DNA of 64,000 nt, from contig JAMXBB010000003.1 in the NCBI GenBank assembly GCA_024138015.1, positions 16,207,441 to 16,271,440 of the forward strand. The letters run 5' to 3'. Under the pieces are notes generated by a model. It ran no database searches, had not been told where the DNA came from, and was given only the letters and a program-made list of their open reading frames with translations. Source of the stretch: Lumnitzera littorea. Taxonomy: Eukaryota; Streptophyta; Magnoliopsida; Myrtales; Combretaceae. The translations under genes were made by a program, and so were the position numbers. Each line of letters begins with the position of its first letter. Position 1 is the first letter of the stretch. Below, piece after piece: positions 12,712-24,132 of this stretch.

Positions 12712-15700
12712 CATTTTCTTTCATTTTTCTTTCTTTGGTTCCATTTTCATCTTTTCTTACTTGTTCTCCCATATCCTTGACATTCTTGAACATTTTTCTT
12801 GGATAAATTGTTCTTGATCATTTTTTTTTTTTTAAATTTCTTATTATTCATAAAAATGAACACAAGCATTGCATAGCTTCATCCATCCTCAGCATAATGT
12901 CAATTTAAGGTTTCAAAAGATTTTTCAGTATATATTTGTGTCAACAATTGAATGATGATAGCTTCCCCTAGCAGCTTACCAGGAAAGGCATCCAAAATCG
13001 TCTTATATGGTGTACCCCTCATTTGCATCTGTCTTCTCACCGTATCCAATGGATAACATGTAAGTGTGGCAATGCCAGCTGAGACCAAGGCCGTAACAAG
13101 TGATGCTTCAGTTCTCTTTTGATATTTATCTGGCAAAGCCTTTTTTATCCTGCGCACAATGCATAGATCATGATTTTAACAAGCAAAAATGTAGTTGTAC
13201 ACCTCACCCAGTAATAATATTGCAGGATCGGCTAACTCACAAATCAAACATGCAGAAGTTCACAGCAATGTAAGGAGCTATCCCTATAAGAGAAGGTCCA
13301 AGTCCATTGTAAAATGAGGCCATCCCTTCCTCTTTTAGCATGTTTAGTGCCACCTAAAAAGGGAAAAATATTTACTTTGTTGTAGAGATACTATCATGGT
13401 TGAAAGAAATGCTTAAGGCACCATACCTCTGTCATTGTTCGATACCCTGGCTCCACTGCCAAACGCAACCGAAGAACATCCAATGGATATGTGACCTGAA
13501 ATGTACATTCTCACATAAATAACAAAAGCCAAAAAGTTAACAAGTCATGGTTAAGAGCACAATTCTTGAAGCTCATAATCAAAACAGAAGGATCCAAAGA
13601 GTTCCACCCCAATCATACCTGCAAAGTCCATCTATTTCAAGAAATAAGGCAATTTCTTAACTGCAGACTTACAAAGGTAGATGTCATGCCAGCACAGGCA
13701 CCAGCAGCAAGTCTTCCAATGACAGAAAGCTCGCCATCCTTTCCCTTAAAAAGTTTCTTTGACAGCCAACAAAAATTAAAGAAATGAATACAGTTAAATT
13801 GCTGATCTCAAACCCCCAACCAATACCCCAAACAAAAAACCACCAAAAGAAGGGAAAAAAAATTACTCTCTCCATGTAGGAGGAGATATGACTACCTTGT
13901 AAAATTCATATGCAAAAAGCTGGACAGCGCTATAGGGAATGATTCTTATAACCTGAACAATAGTAAAAATTAAGAACGGAAGCATGAGATCACTTTAGCA
14001 TGTAAAGAATTCAAGATTCACCTGAGGGAGGTTTCCCTTCCAGTACCCTTTAATCCCTTCCTGCTTACCTATCACTGCTATTGCCTACAGTATATATTGG
14101 AAAATATATGTATTAGAAACACAGAACACCAAAGGAGTAAGTTGAGAATTGTGGTTGGCAGGGAACCACCTTAAATGCGGAGTCACAATGCACTTTATAA
14201 AAGTATGATAGAATTTGAGGTCCAAACCTCAGAAGATAATCATCCATTAAGGATGATAGATTCTATCAAGTACGAGATGATTTTCTGGAGATGGGGCAGC
14301 AAAAGGATTCAAAATTATATGGTTAGTGCAATTTGGTGCTTGAAGTCTTAAAATTTCAATAAGAACCTATGCTTATAAGAACCATCCAAATGGAGGCTTA
14401 TGTCAACTCTGTTACAAACTTCAAGTAGCATTGATATATTTAGGACAGGATTGATAAAACAAGAAGGCCAGTACAGTACTGAATGATACATGGATCTCAG
14501 TTGACACTCCTCATCTTCTTTCCATCTTTTACTCTTCACTATAAAATCTTCAGCGAACTCCATCAAAAGGATCACCACATTGTGGTACCACCTGAGTAAG
14601 TGCTGACCACCAGTAAAAACCACGAAGGAAGCACCAGACAAACACTCAAACCAAACCACTAAACAATGCTACAGCCGATTGTTTAGAACAACCCTAACTG
14701 CACAGATATTAACATGGCTGCCACAACTTCACTTCAACAGAAGGATCAATTAACAAGAATCACGAAATTACATGCCATGCAACTGAAAATTACCAGCCAA
14801 AACCCTACAGCAGGCCTGACTGAGCTCTACCCCCAAAAAATTTGTGATGACAGCTGCAAGTAGCAAGGAATCAGAAGACATGAACAGCACATTGTTTTTG
14901 GCTTTAATCGGATTTCACATGAGTGCTGTGGTTTCTCCCTTTTGAATCACTGCCTGTAATACTGACTGGCTTTTATGGGTTCACACTATAGGTCACACAA
15001 GCCTGGTTGTTCTTAGTGACCATCCAACAACTACCTTTAAAGGCCTAAGCCAGCCTCAATTTTGACCATCTTCTAAAGTTTAGATCCTCAAATTAAGCAA
15101 AAGAACAAGAAACCATAAACTTTATATTTTTCAGGTGTAATAATCAATCTTTTCATGAGTACCTTGACAAAACCCTAGAAGTTGCGACTCATAAAGTAGC
15201 ATAATCTATGATAGATTAACTAGGACCAAAACTATGTCAATATTTATATAATCCTTTAACACAAGATAGAAAAGAGGCAGTGATCTCTTAATTTGTTGTG
15301 TTCGTAATATTTGTAATTTATATGTCAAATACATCAATTTCACCGATTGCACTCCGCATTTAATAATAATTGTGCAACTAGAGCATTTCTTCTTATAATA
15401 CAGATCATGGAAGAATGGGTTACTAGTAGCACAAGAAAATATCTAGAAGAGCACCGCAAGATGAAAACCAGAGAAGCACCATGATTAGCAATATAACTCC
15501 CTAAGTTCATTGGTCTCAATGATCTCTTAAGGGGCATGGCTGTTGCATGCATCTTTAATTTTTCCTTTTTTTCCAAATTCGGTAAATTTTTACAGCAACC
15601 TCTAATTGTTTGTTATGATGATTGTAAAGGTGTCTGTTTCCATGCTAGGATGCTTTAAGGAAGCAAACAGGGAAACCAAATCATGATGACATAACATGTG

Positions 15701-17116
15701 ACAACATATCAGTCTACTCTAGTCAATATTTTTCTGGTTCACTACTAGTATAGCATTGAAATTAGTGATGCTCACTGACAATGGGTCACTCAAGTTCAAG
15801 GCTTCTCCCTCGAAACAACTTTTCAGTTTCAAAGAATGTGGGTATACTTGACGTCATCCTTTCTGATTTCTGTGTTTGTCTATATGCCAACAGAAGAATT
15901 GTATAGGAAGATTTTTCAAAGCGCCTGACTTGAGTAATAATATTAAATCTTGGTAAAGTACATCCAAGGTGATTTGTGCTTATTACCTGAACTTTTCCTG
16001 GGGATACTTTACTAAAGGTTGGTGTTTATCACGTGTTACTCGTTCAAAAATGAACTTGATAATCGAAACACAAAGTATATTATTGTTGCAGCTGGGGACA
16101 ACCGTGTAATGTAGTTAGAGTTAGGTAAAGTGTATATATCATACCTCAACAAAACTAATGGCCCTTTTCGCAGCTTGTTGCCCAGCTCGAACCCCATGAG
16201 TCTGCAGACAAAAGAAATCAAGATGCTCAAGTAAAGCAAGCATGCATAATGTTCCGTACAACAACCACATTATATTTATGCAGATGAGAATATTTTTTAT
16301 AACCAATTTTTGGAGCCAATTAAAAGTTAAGACAGAACCCACATGCTCAATTAGAATCACAAAATTATCAATCGGGCCACCCCCAACATGAACTAAAAAT
16401 TTCTTACAAGTTTCTAATTATATATCATTGAAATATCCACAATATCTTAAATTTTAAAGTTGCATCCTAATAGCAGCAAGCGAGTAATTTGATGCTAATT
16501 AAAAATATTCTGTTCTAGAGCATTCTAAAGAACCTGACTTCCACCGAATTACACAAACCAATTAGAATAATAAAATAAAATAAAAGAAACCTTTATTTTC
16601 ACATTTCGACGAAAGATGAAAGAATCAACCAACACTAAATTACCCACAAAAGGTTAGGAAAAGGAAAAAAGAAAAGAAAAGAAACAGAAATAACGCCAAT
16701 GCTATCACTTAACGTTTAACAGAAAAGGTAAAGATTAAAAAACCGTAACAAGATAGTAACGGCAATGAATAGGTTACCTGCATGAGGAGCTTAATGCGGT
16801 CGAGCGGAGCCGTGACGGTTTTAGCGGCGGCTCCAGCGAAAGCTCCAGCGAGGAAGAGCGCAGCGTCTCGAGGAACATAAGCGACTAAAGCTAGGGGATG
16901 TTGCAGAAGCTGAGCCGCGGTTGGATCGCATTGTCTTTCTCTCTTCTCCGGGACCGTTAGAGACGCGAAATTACCGAAAGTGGGCTCGAGACGTGGGCGT
17001 AGGGAGGAGTGTTTGGTCAACGGTTGGGAGTCGTTGAGAGGAAATTCGAAATGAGAGGTTTTGAGGTTTGGAATGGTACGATACGCCACTAATTCGTTTT
17101 GTTTATCCTCTCTCAT
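9786..17116 (-). CDS. PAPST2: Chloroplast-envelope/mitochondrial ADP,ATP (PAP/ATP) carrier, EAAC/PAPST2 type, 10 exons
   Basis: Mitochondrial-carrier-family nucleotide antiporter of the plastid envelope. The Arabidopsis relative At3g51870 is annotated as an envelope ADP,ATP carrier and as PAPST2, which exchanges 3'-phosphoadenosine 5'-phosphate. Exons on the minus strand: 17116-16778, 16201-16145, 14084-14022, 13952-13896, 13756-13673, 13495-13427, 13353-13241, 13149-12980, 11459-11381, 9900-9786; all introns are GT-AG and phases match. They total 1146 nt, giving 381 residues plus TGA, the length I recall for the Arabidopsis protein. Carrier signatures occur once per repeat: PLDRIK (104-109), PLDVLR (204-209) and PLDTVRRQMQM (294-304). 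The first ~75 residues precede the carrier domain and fit a targeting extension. I start at ATG 17116 because MREDK aligns with the family N terminus; an in-frame ATG lies 48 codons upstream (17260). No frameshift or lost residue is seen. The closest alternative is the thylakoid paralogue TAAC/PAPST1. Confidence 0.92.
9901..11380 (-). other. Intron 9 of the carrier gene, with inserted pyrimidine-rich sequence
   Basis: A 1.48-kb intron between exons 9 and 10. Its middle (about 10290-10560) is rich in CT and CAC repeats on the plus strand. This is followed by CTACA and TGGTATTAAT at 10519-10528, which resembles an LTR end plus an initiator-Met primer site. No matching LTR pair was found, so an old retroelement insertion is only possible. 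The open frames here are intronic and not genes. Confidence 0.4.
12683..12705. repeat. CTT microsatellite
   Basis: About seven CTT units inside intron 8 of the carrier gene, part of a longer pyrimidine-rich tract on the plus strand. Confidence 0.8.
14085..16144 (-). other. Intron 2 of the carrier gene
   Basis: A 2.06-kb intron, the longest in the gene. Donor (GAG/GTATGA) and acceptor (CTGTAG/GCAATAG) are canonical. No exon, RNA gene or recognisable transposon was found inside. Confidence 0.6.
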
Positions 17117-17330
17117 GTTTACAGGAGTGAGAGAGATAGAGGGGGGAATTTGGTGGGAGAGGCGAAGGAGATAAGGCAGTAGCAGTGGGAACTCAGGGAA
17201 GTAGTTTGCTATGTAGAGGGAAGGACGAGAGCGACATATGAAATATAAATTAAAAAACAAACTAGAGAGGCCAGGGGATCTCCTTCTTATTCCTTTCTTA
17301 AATTTAATATTGTTTAGGTAGAAGAAGAAG
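17117..17330 (-). promoter_or_regulatory. 5' UTR and proximal promoter side of the carrier gene
   Basis: Read on the minus strand, the bases before ATG 17116 are a pyrimidine-rich leader (TCTATCTCTCTCACTCC just ahead of the start), common in plant 5' UTRs. The frame stays open upstream to an in-frame ATG at 17260, so translation from that ATG cannot be excluded. No clear TATA box was fixed. Confidence 0.45.
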
Positions 17331-17370
17331 TCACTTTCGAATCTTATGCAATCTTTGGTTTATGGATTAT

Positions 17371-17670
17371 GGTATCTAAATTTTATTAAATTATTTTAAA
17401 AAATTAATTTATTATCTAATTGATTTATCTTTAAGTGGTAGCAATAATAGCTTAAGGTAAAATGAGTCTCAATTCATTTTTAAAAACGATTTTTTCAATT
17501 CATTCATAACTCTTAATTAATTCTTAATTCATCTTTATATTCATTTTATAAATGGATTTAATAGAATTAATTCGATTAATAAAAATAATTATAAATACTT
17601 CAATTAGATAGCAAATTGATTATTTTAAAATAATATAGTAAATTGTATATTTTAATAAAAGTTTAGTTAC
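17371..17670. mobile_element. MITE-like inverted-repeat element upstream of the carrier gene
   Basis: Left arm from about 17371 (TCTAAATTTTATTAAATTAT) and right arm about 17593-17670 are inverted copies. Both contain TATCTAATTGA-like and TATTTTAAAA-like blocks in reverse complement. Length is about 300 bp, with no coding potential. Arms are imperfect and the exact ends and target duplication could not be fixed, so this is an old element. It sits about 250 bp upstream of the chosen start codon. Confidence 0.5.
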
Positions 17671-18676
17671 AATTTATGATGTTAATCCTTTTTAAAAACT
17701 TTCTCCCTTTTTTTTTATTTTTCCATTTAATTTATGTGTTATTTGACAATTTATAATTATATTATTACCTTAAAATGTCTAATAATAAGAACCTACCAAT
17801 AAACATCGCCACATGTCCATTTTAAATGACCGACAAAAAAGCAAAATAATGTACTTCTTTGTAAAAGTACAAAACATAAGACATATGTTTCTGGTTTTCC
17901 TTTTTATCTACTACAAGCAAAGCAATTGCACATCTACAATTTTTATGGGGAAGCGAAACTTTTAGTTTAACATGTAAAATTACTAAATTAACATATTTTT
18001 GTAAAAGAAAATAAGTTAGTAATGGATAGGTATACATAAATCACGATGTGAACTTATGAAAATTTTTATATAATGCCATAATTTAAAATTTAAAACAAAA
18101 ATATGTTAAAGTATGCTGATTACCTTTGTGAACTGTGCAAATAATATCAATGCTTTACTTTTTCAAAATCCAACACATATATTTTTGGAATTAATTATTT
18201 GGAAGCTAACATGCGAGACTGCCATGTCAATATTATTAATAACATTTAAATATTATAATTATATATATTAGTTAAATTAAATAACAAAATGTTAGAGCCC
18301 GATTAAATATCTTTTAATAATAATGAAATATATCTTTTAAAATCACTAATGAAGTAATTGAGTATACAATAAAATCAAAGTAAGAAATAAAGTAATTATT
18401 AAGAAATAATTACTTTTGAACTAAGAAATAATTACTTTCAAGCTTAAGATGATCAGAATTAAAAAATAAAGTAAAAAAAAAAAAAGAAATATAACTTCTG
18501 AACTGGGAAGGACAAAATCAAAACTCAGAAGCAATGTTTAGAATCTAAAGGAATAACTAGCAAAAAGCAAAATATCAAAACTATCAAAAGATGAAAGTTG
18601 ATTTTAAGGTAAGTTTGGATTTCAAATTGAAATCCATGCCTTGCTGAGTAGGGAAGGGGTAATACTCAATCACCCT
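17671..18676. other. AT-rich intergenic stretch
   Basis: Nothing recognised. Very AT-rich, with many A-runs near 18300-18500 and no open frame of convincing composition. Confidence 0.5.
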
Positions 18677-18797
18677 TAGGCAACATTTCGATGGATAGCA
18701 TAAATTCTCTCGGTTACAAGCTGTACTAAAAATTGTAGCACTAGCACCATTTAATTAGAGAGTGCAGTTATGCGTTATCCATCCACATGGTTCCCTG
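18677..18797. mobile_element. Short MITE with ~35-bp terminal inverted repeats
   Basis: The left end reads GGCAACATTTCGATGGATAG followed by CATAA and ATTCTCTC. The right end in reverse complement reads GGAACCATGTGGATGGATAA followed by CGCATAACTGCACTCTC. The shared blocks (GATGGATA, GCATAA, CTCTC) show a terminal inverted repeat over about 35 bp in a ~120-bp element. There is no coding capacity. The superfamily could not be settled because no clear target-site duplication was seen. Confidence 0.55.
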
Positions 18798-20410
18798 TGG
18801 CACTCGCGTACAATGCGCCATTCTTCTGTAGCTCTAGATCTGCATGAACGTCTTCTAGTTGTCAGATCATTAAATGAAACTCTAGTTATAATCTATTCAA
18901 TAACCGATCCAGAGATAATTGAGTTGGGTGTTTCGGATCTTATCACTTGCATAACGAAACTTCTAGTACGTTGAGTACCACCAACGTAATCACTAAGTTT
19001 TCATGCAAAAAATTAGTGGTCGAATTATATGATAAGTGTTACTTTCTGTTGTCTATTCTTGTCTTAAAAAGTCTATTTTAAACGTAAAAATCAGAATATA
19101 TATATATATATACACATATAAATTGGGTGTTCTTTAAAATCACGTATATTTGTATACCTATTACTACTACAATGTAATTATCTCTTCCACTCATTACAAA
19201 TTTTGTTATGAAGTTCATAATACATAAAAGAATCTTTATTCTGATATTATAGCATAAAGCATTTGAATTATGATATACAAAATCTAAATCACAATGCGTG
19301 ATATGACCTTAACGAATAATTAAACCATAAATCTTACGATAACGGAATTTCTCAAAGTTCAAAGATGAATGAAACATAAGAATAGCGAATGCAATTGAAT
19401 TGACTTATTGGATGTGCCTAGAAAGAGGAACTCGAGATGATTTCAACACTATTAGCCAAACACATCTCAAATAATTAATATGCTCGAGCTTAGATTAAGT
19501 TTGCCTAATTTAATGTGCTAATCTAAGGGAAAATTTGAAAGCTCGAGTTTCAAGGCTGTAAAATAAAAATTTGTTCTCAATCATTGCTTTTGGAAAGCCT
19601 TATGAAACAACTTTTATCAATTCAATCCAAGTTAACTCCTTTTACTTCTTGACAAACAAGGTATGTCGGATTCTGCCCTTTCATCTCAAAGGAATATGGC
19701 AGTTGGACATCTGACGTTTTCCTGATAAAGACGTGATGCGAAGTTTTGTTGGTGAAATTAGGACTTTAGGTAATGATTTGCAAAACATGTAGAGTTAAGC
19801 CAAGGGAGTGTTACAGCTATTCGGCATAACAATTTTGATGCCTTAGAGAGGCTTACAATTATTTGTCCTTACATATTTATAAAGCTGTTCGTTAATTGTG
19901 TTTAAGTGGCAGTTGAACTGCTATGGATACATAGCACTCTTGAGAATTTGAGCATTTAATGTGTTCAATATGAGGTGTGGAAGGCAATTGATCAGCTATC
20001 TTATAATTATTGAATTGTTGGTGCCTTTGTATTACACTCCAAGTCAAAAGCTGTAAATAACCAAATTAATAAATATAAATGAACCTATTAACCACCAGCC
20101 TCAAAAATTGCAATCATGTGTTAACAAAGAATTCATAATTATAATCTTATAAACTAATTCCTAACCTCTCATAATTCATGTGGGATATTTAATTATGGAA
20201 TTTCACAATCTTTCTTCCCAAACATGCGGCGTCCTTACAAATGAGCCCAAATCTTCTCCATTTTTCGATGTACAATTTGAGCTATTCACTACTTATAAGT
20301 TATTCTGAAAGTATGTTAGAAGCCACACCATAGTGACGCTCTTCACTTTCTTCGGACTTTTTCTCTAACTTAGAACTAGACTCAAATCATCAATCTACTG
20401 CCTGAGGGTC
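18798..20410. other. Intergenic stretch with likely non-coding retroelement remains
   Basis: No gene recognised. A TA microsatellite lies near 19096-19111. The segment about 20100-20410 reads like the non-coding internal part of a small minus-strand LTR element, because it ends at a reverse-complement primer site (20411-20423). Confidence 0.35.
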
Positions 20411-20428
20411 GGCTTTGATACCATTTGT
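20411..20428 (-). other. Stranded tRNA-iMet-type primer-binding site with LTR end
   Basis: Reverse complement reads CTTAACA, two bases, then TGGTATCAAAGCC. This is the arrangement of an LTR 3' end (ACA) followed by an initiator-Met primer site (canonical TGGTATCAGAGC). The LTR should lie to the right (from about 20426), but gypsy pol sequence begins within about 20-30 bases, so the LTR has been lost or replaced. Confidence 0.45.
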
Positions 20429-20446
20429 TAAGTGGCCTCAGTTGTT

Positions 20447-22590
20447 TCTCTAAAGAAAATAAGGGTAGTTGTTGAGTAGCCTAAACTTACTATTGTGTTA
20501 GAGGTTAGAAGTTTTCTAAGGTTAGCTAGTTATTACCGGAAGTTTGTTGAGGGATTTTCTAAAATAATAATACCTTTGACTTGGTTGACTCAGAAAGGGT
20601 TAAGTTTAAATGGGATGACAGTTACTAAGCAAACTTTTAGCAGTTGAAGGATAGGTTGATGACATCTCTGATATTGACCCTACCCCACAATAGATAAGAG
20701 TTTGTTATTTATAGTGACACCTCCATACAGAGACTAAGGTGTGTCCTTATGCAAGACAATAAGGTGATTGCATATGTCTCTTGCCACCTTAAGCCATATG
20801 AAAAGAATTACCTGATACATGATCTAGAGTTAGCAGCTGTGGTACATGTACTAAAGCTTTGGAGGCACTACTTAGTTAGTGAGAAATGCAAAGTATACAC
20901 AGATCACAAGAACCTTAAGTATTTCTTCACTTAAAGAGACTTGAATATGAAGCAAAGGTATTGCCTGGAGCTAATTAAAGACCACAACTTAGACAGTTAG
21001 TACCACATAAGGAAAGCCAATGTGGTAGCAAATGCCTCAAGTAGGGAGAAATAAGGAAATCTAGCCAACTTAATCACTTCATAAAGGTCGTTACTTCAAT
21101 AGATACACTAACTTAAGTTAAAGGTGTTGACTAAAGAAGTGGATGCTAGGTTAGCAAGCTTAAGAATACAAACTACCTTAATAGACCGAATTAAAGTTGC
21201 ACAGATTGAGGATTGGGGAATCTAGGAGATCAAAGGTAAGATAGAAGTAGGGAAAGCTCCAAACTTTGTAGTAGATGCCGAGGGAGTTGTGAGGTTTAAG
21301 GGAAGTTGAGAAGTGAGATACTAGAGGAAGCACGCTACTTAGCTTATTCTGTTCACCTAAAGAGCACAAAAATGTATAAGGATTTGAAGGACTACTACTA
21401 ATGAAACAATGTGAAGAGGGAGATAGTAAAGTATGTGTTTAGATGTCAGACATGTTAGCTAATTAGAATTGAGCATTAGAGATAAGTTGGTGAACTACAA
21501 CCATTGCCAATACTTAAGTAAAAATGGGAGCATGTGACTATAGATTTTGTCACTGCTTTACCTAAAACTTTAGCGAAGTATAATGCCATGTAGCTAATAG
21601 TAGATAGGTTGACTAAGTTTACTCACTTCATTCTTATAAACATCAAGTACCAGTTAGGAAAGCTTACCAAGTTGTGTATTCAAGAGATAGTGGGATTGTA
21701 TGGGGTACCGGTATCTATTACTTCTGACAAGGATAGCCGATTGGTTAGTCACTTCTGAAGAAGCCTACAGAATACCTTAGGCACAAAGGTTTGATTTATT
21801 ATCGCTTTCCATTCACAGACGGATGGTTAATTAGAGTATACTATTCAAATCTTAGAGGACTTGTTACGAACGTGAGTGCTTAATTTTATTAGTTAGTGGG
21901 ACAAGCATCTAGCCTTAGTAGAGTTCTCCTACAACAACAGTTTTTAAGCTATATTCAAATGCCACCATTTGAGGTACTGTATAGTCGAAAGTACAGGTCA
22001 CCTATCTACTAAGATGAGATAGTTGGCAGGACCAAATCTAGTGCAAGAAGCAATGGTTAAGATTAAGTTGATTCATCCAAGGATGCAGATTGCTCAAAGT
22101 AGGCAAAAAAGTTATGCTAATAAGTGGCAACGTCTTTTAGTATTCTAGGTGGGAGAGGAAATATTATGGAGAGTTTCCCCAGTGAATGGAGTAGTCAAGT
22201 TTGGTTTGAGAGGGAAGTTAAAACCGAGGTATATAGGCCCTTTTAGAGTTATAGAGAAGATGGGCAAGGTGCCCTACAGATTAGAACTCCTACCTCAATT
22301 AGAAGGTGTGCATAATGCGTTATATGTATCTATGCTGAGGAAGTACAAGAAGCTTAGTCCAGATCATGAACCAGAATTACATGTACAAATAATTTATCTA
22401 GATTTACTGGAGTTACAAGCTTATATGTCAATAGTTAAATAGCTTGTAAATTCGATACTAAGGTTTAGCAGCTAAGAGGGAGATCTATTTCTTATGTTAA
22501 AATGCAGTGGTTGAATCGGTCAAAATGTGACACAACTTAAGAGCTTAAGGAGGAGTTCAGAGGAAAGTATCTTAAGTCGTTTTAGGATTC
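20447..22590 (+). pseudogene. Decayed Ty3/gypsy chromovirus pol: RT tail, RNase H, integrase, chromodomain
   Basis: Starts inside pol with the RT-RNase H connector (RSFLRLASYYRKF near 20504). RNase H follows (YEKNYLIHDLELAAVVHVL, then YTDHKNLKYFF, 20749-20934). Next come the zinc-binding integrase N terminus (about 21340-21480), the integrase core with its first two acidic residues (TIDF and SDKD), and QTDG followed by a stop where glutamine is expected (about 21820). The integrase C terminus is open at 22149-22442 (LKPRYIGPFRVIEKMG). A degraded chromodomain (YVKMQW and LKEEFRGKYL) ends near 22590, placing the element in the chromoviruses, probably the Tekay/Del group. Gag, protease and most of RT are absent. 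Numerous stops make it non-functional. Confidence 0.85.
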
Positions 22591-22623
22591 AGGTATGTAA
22601 ACTTTCATCAGGATGAAAGTTTT

Positions 22624-22640
22624 GTTGAAGGGGGAAAAGC
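22624..22640 (+). other. Polypurine tract before the 3' LTR
   Basis: Purine-rich GAAGGGGGAAAAG directly precedes a TGTAAAACCC LTR start, the expected layout for plus-strand priming in the chromovirus whose pol relic ends just upstream. Confidence 0.65.
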
Positions 22641-23350
22641 TGTAAAACCCAAGTCAAATAAATAAGGAAATTAAAGAGTATAAAAGAGATTATTAATTGC
22701 AGGCTTGGTATGGCATATAAATAGACATTAAGTGCTGGGGGCAAAGTTACCTAAGGGAAAATTTTAAACACCCTTATCTTTCCCACTATGTATCTTTTGT
22801 TCTTACTACCTTCCCTCATTCCTTGGTACGTTTCTTTTTCCTCCTATAGCAAAAGACCTACAAGAAACACAAGAAACCTAACCAAAATCTTGAATTGGGG
22901 GAGAATTTGACTTTTCAAGTGAAGCAAACTTCGTATTGGGAGCGGAGACATCGTATATGGGTAAGTCCTTGCACCCTTAGTAAAGGAAATTCGTTTTTCC
23001 TTGAGTTTTGGTGAAGAAAGCTTAGATTTTCTTGATTTTATAGAAGTTAGTGAAAAATTGTGGGTTATAGTGTTCCTGAGCTAAGAAACATCGAGTAAGT
23101 TGTTTTAAACCTTTTTTGCTTATTAAAGCTTCGTTCTTGACTTATATTGTAGGGTTTGAGGGTTAGTTGAGGTTCTAGGTTATGATTCCTGATTTGGTGT
23201 TTGAAAGTTGTTGAGAAGTGTTTGGAGGAGTATGTAAGAGTGGGAAGAGACGCAGAAATTGAAGTTGGGTGTTTAGGTTCGGAATGGAGTTAAAGCAGGG
23301 AAGGAGTGACAAATTGCAGTCTATAGAAAACTATAGACTACAGTTGGTGT

Positions 23351-23534
23351 CCAAACTCTATGTTAGGTAACGTCCCAACACTCGGGGTTTATTCTTAGTT
23401 GCTATATGGGGCCCGAATGCCTGACCCTTTAGCATCCAGACACCATGTTAGGTAATGTCTCGACACTAGGGGTATATTCTTAGTTGTTGTATAGGGCTCG
23501 GATGCCCAACCCTCTAGCATTCGGACGCTATGTT
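23351..23534 (+). repeat. 85-bp tandem duplication inside the LTR, plus a partial third unit
   Basis: Unit 1 is 23351-23435, unit 2 is 23436-23520, each exactly 85 bp. A third copy starts at 23521 (TCGGACGCTATGTT against CCAAACTCTATGTT) and stops after about 14 bp. Shared blocks include ATGTTAGGTAA, TATTCTTAGTTG and AGCAT at the end. Most differences are transitions. Confidence 0.9.
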
Positions 23535-24093
23535 TGCTATAATGTACAAAACATTTTCATCCCATTTCTTGTGACTTTTCTAACCTTTTAACTTATTCTA
23601 AAACCTTCCAAATACATTTTTAAGTAAGTTTTCTAAATCAAAATATTAACTAAAACCTTGTTTTCCAAGAAACGATCTGAGTATACTTATGGAAACTCGT
23701 GGCCTAGTTGAGGAGTTAGGATATAAGGTTTGAGTAGTAGCTCTTGTATTTGAATTTAGGGGCCGAGGTGTTGTTTTCATGTTGAACTAAGTTATAGGAC
23801 ACCACAACACTTGTTAAACTTTACTAAGGATTCAAGTACAAGATACATGAATGTTGTTTGTGTGTGCTAAGGTAGTAATCTAACCGTACTTAATTGAACT
23901 TGGACCTTAATTAAGCTTGTTGCGTGTGTTTGGCTTCAACCACCCATTGATAAGGTCCAGTGATATTAGTAAGGTACCTAGTGATCTTTGTACAGCGTTA
24001 TCCCGAGTGGAGTCCTGTATTGAAAAGACTAAAGTAAATTTAGGTTAGTGATCGATTACTTAGGTATTACAGAGGACTTAACACTATATCTAT

Positions 24094-24099
<6 letters not shown>

Positions 24100-24131
<32 letters not shown>
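24100..24131. repeat. TA microsatellite
   Basis: About sixteen uninterrupted TA units inside the LTR. Similar shorter TA runs occur at 2653-2671, 29521-29540, 56174-56203 and 56756-56771. Confidence 0.95.

Positions 24132-24132
<1 letters not shown>

Noticed and set aside
12900..13157. Treating the carrier exon 8 frame as an independent small carrier gene
   Set aside because: It begins inside an exon with splice acceptor and donor; frame and phase join it to exons 7 and 9 of the ten-exon gene.
14348..15576. Minus-strand open frames of 78-103 codons
   Set aside because: They lie in intron 2 of the carrier gene and have no recognisable family or codon pattern.
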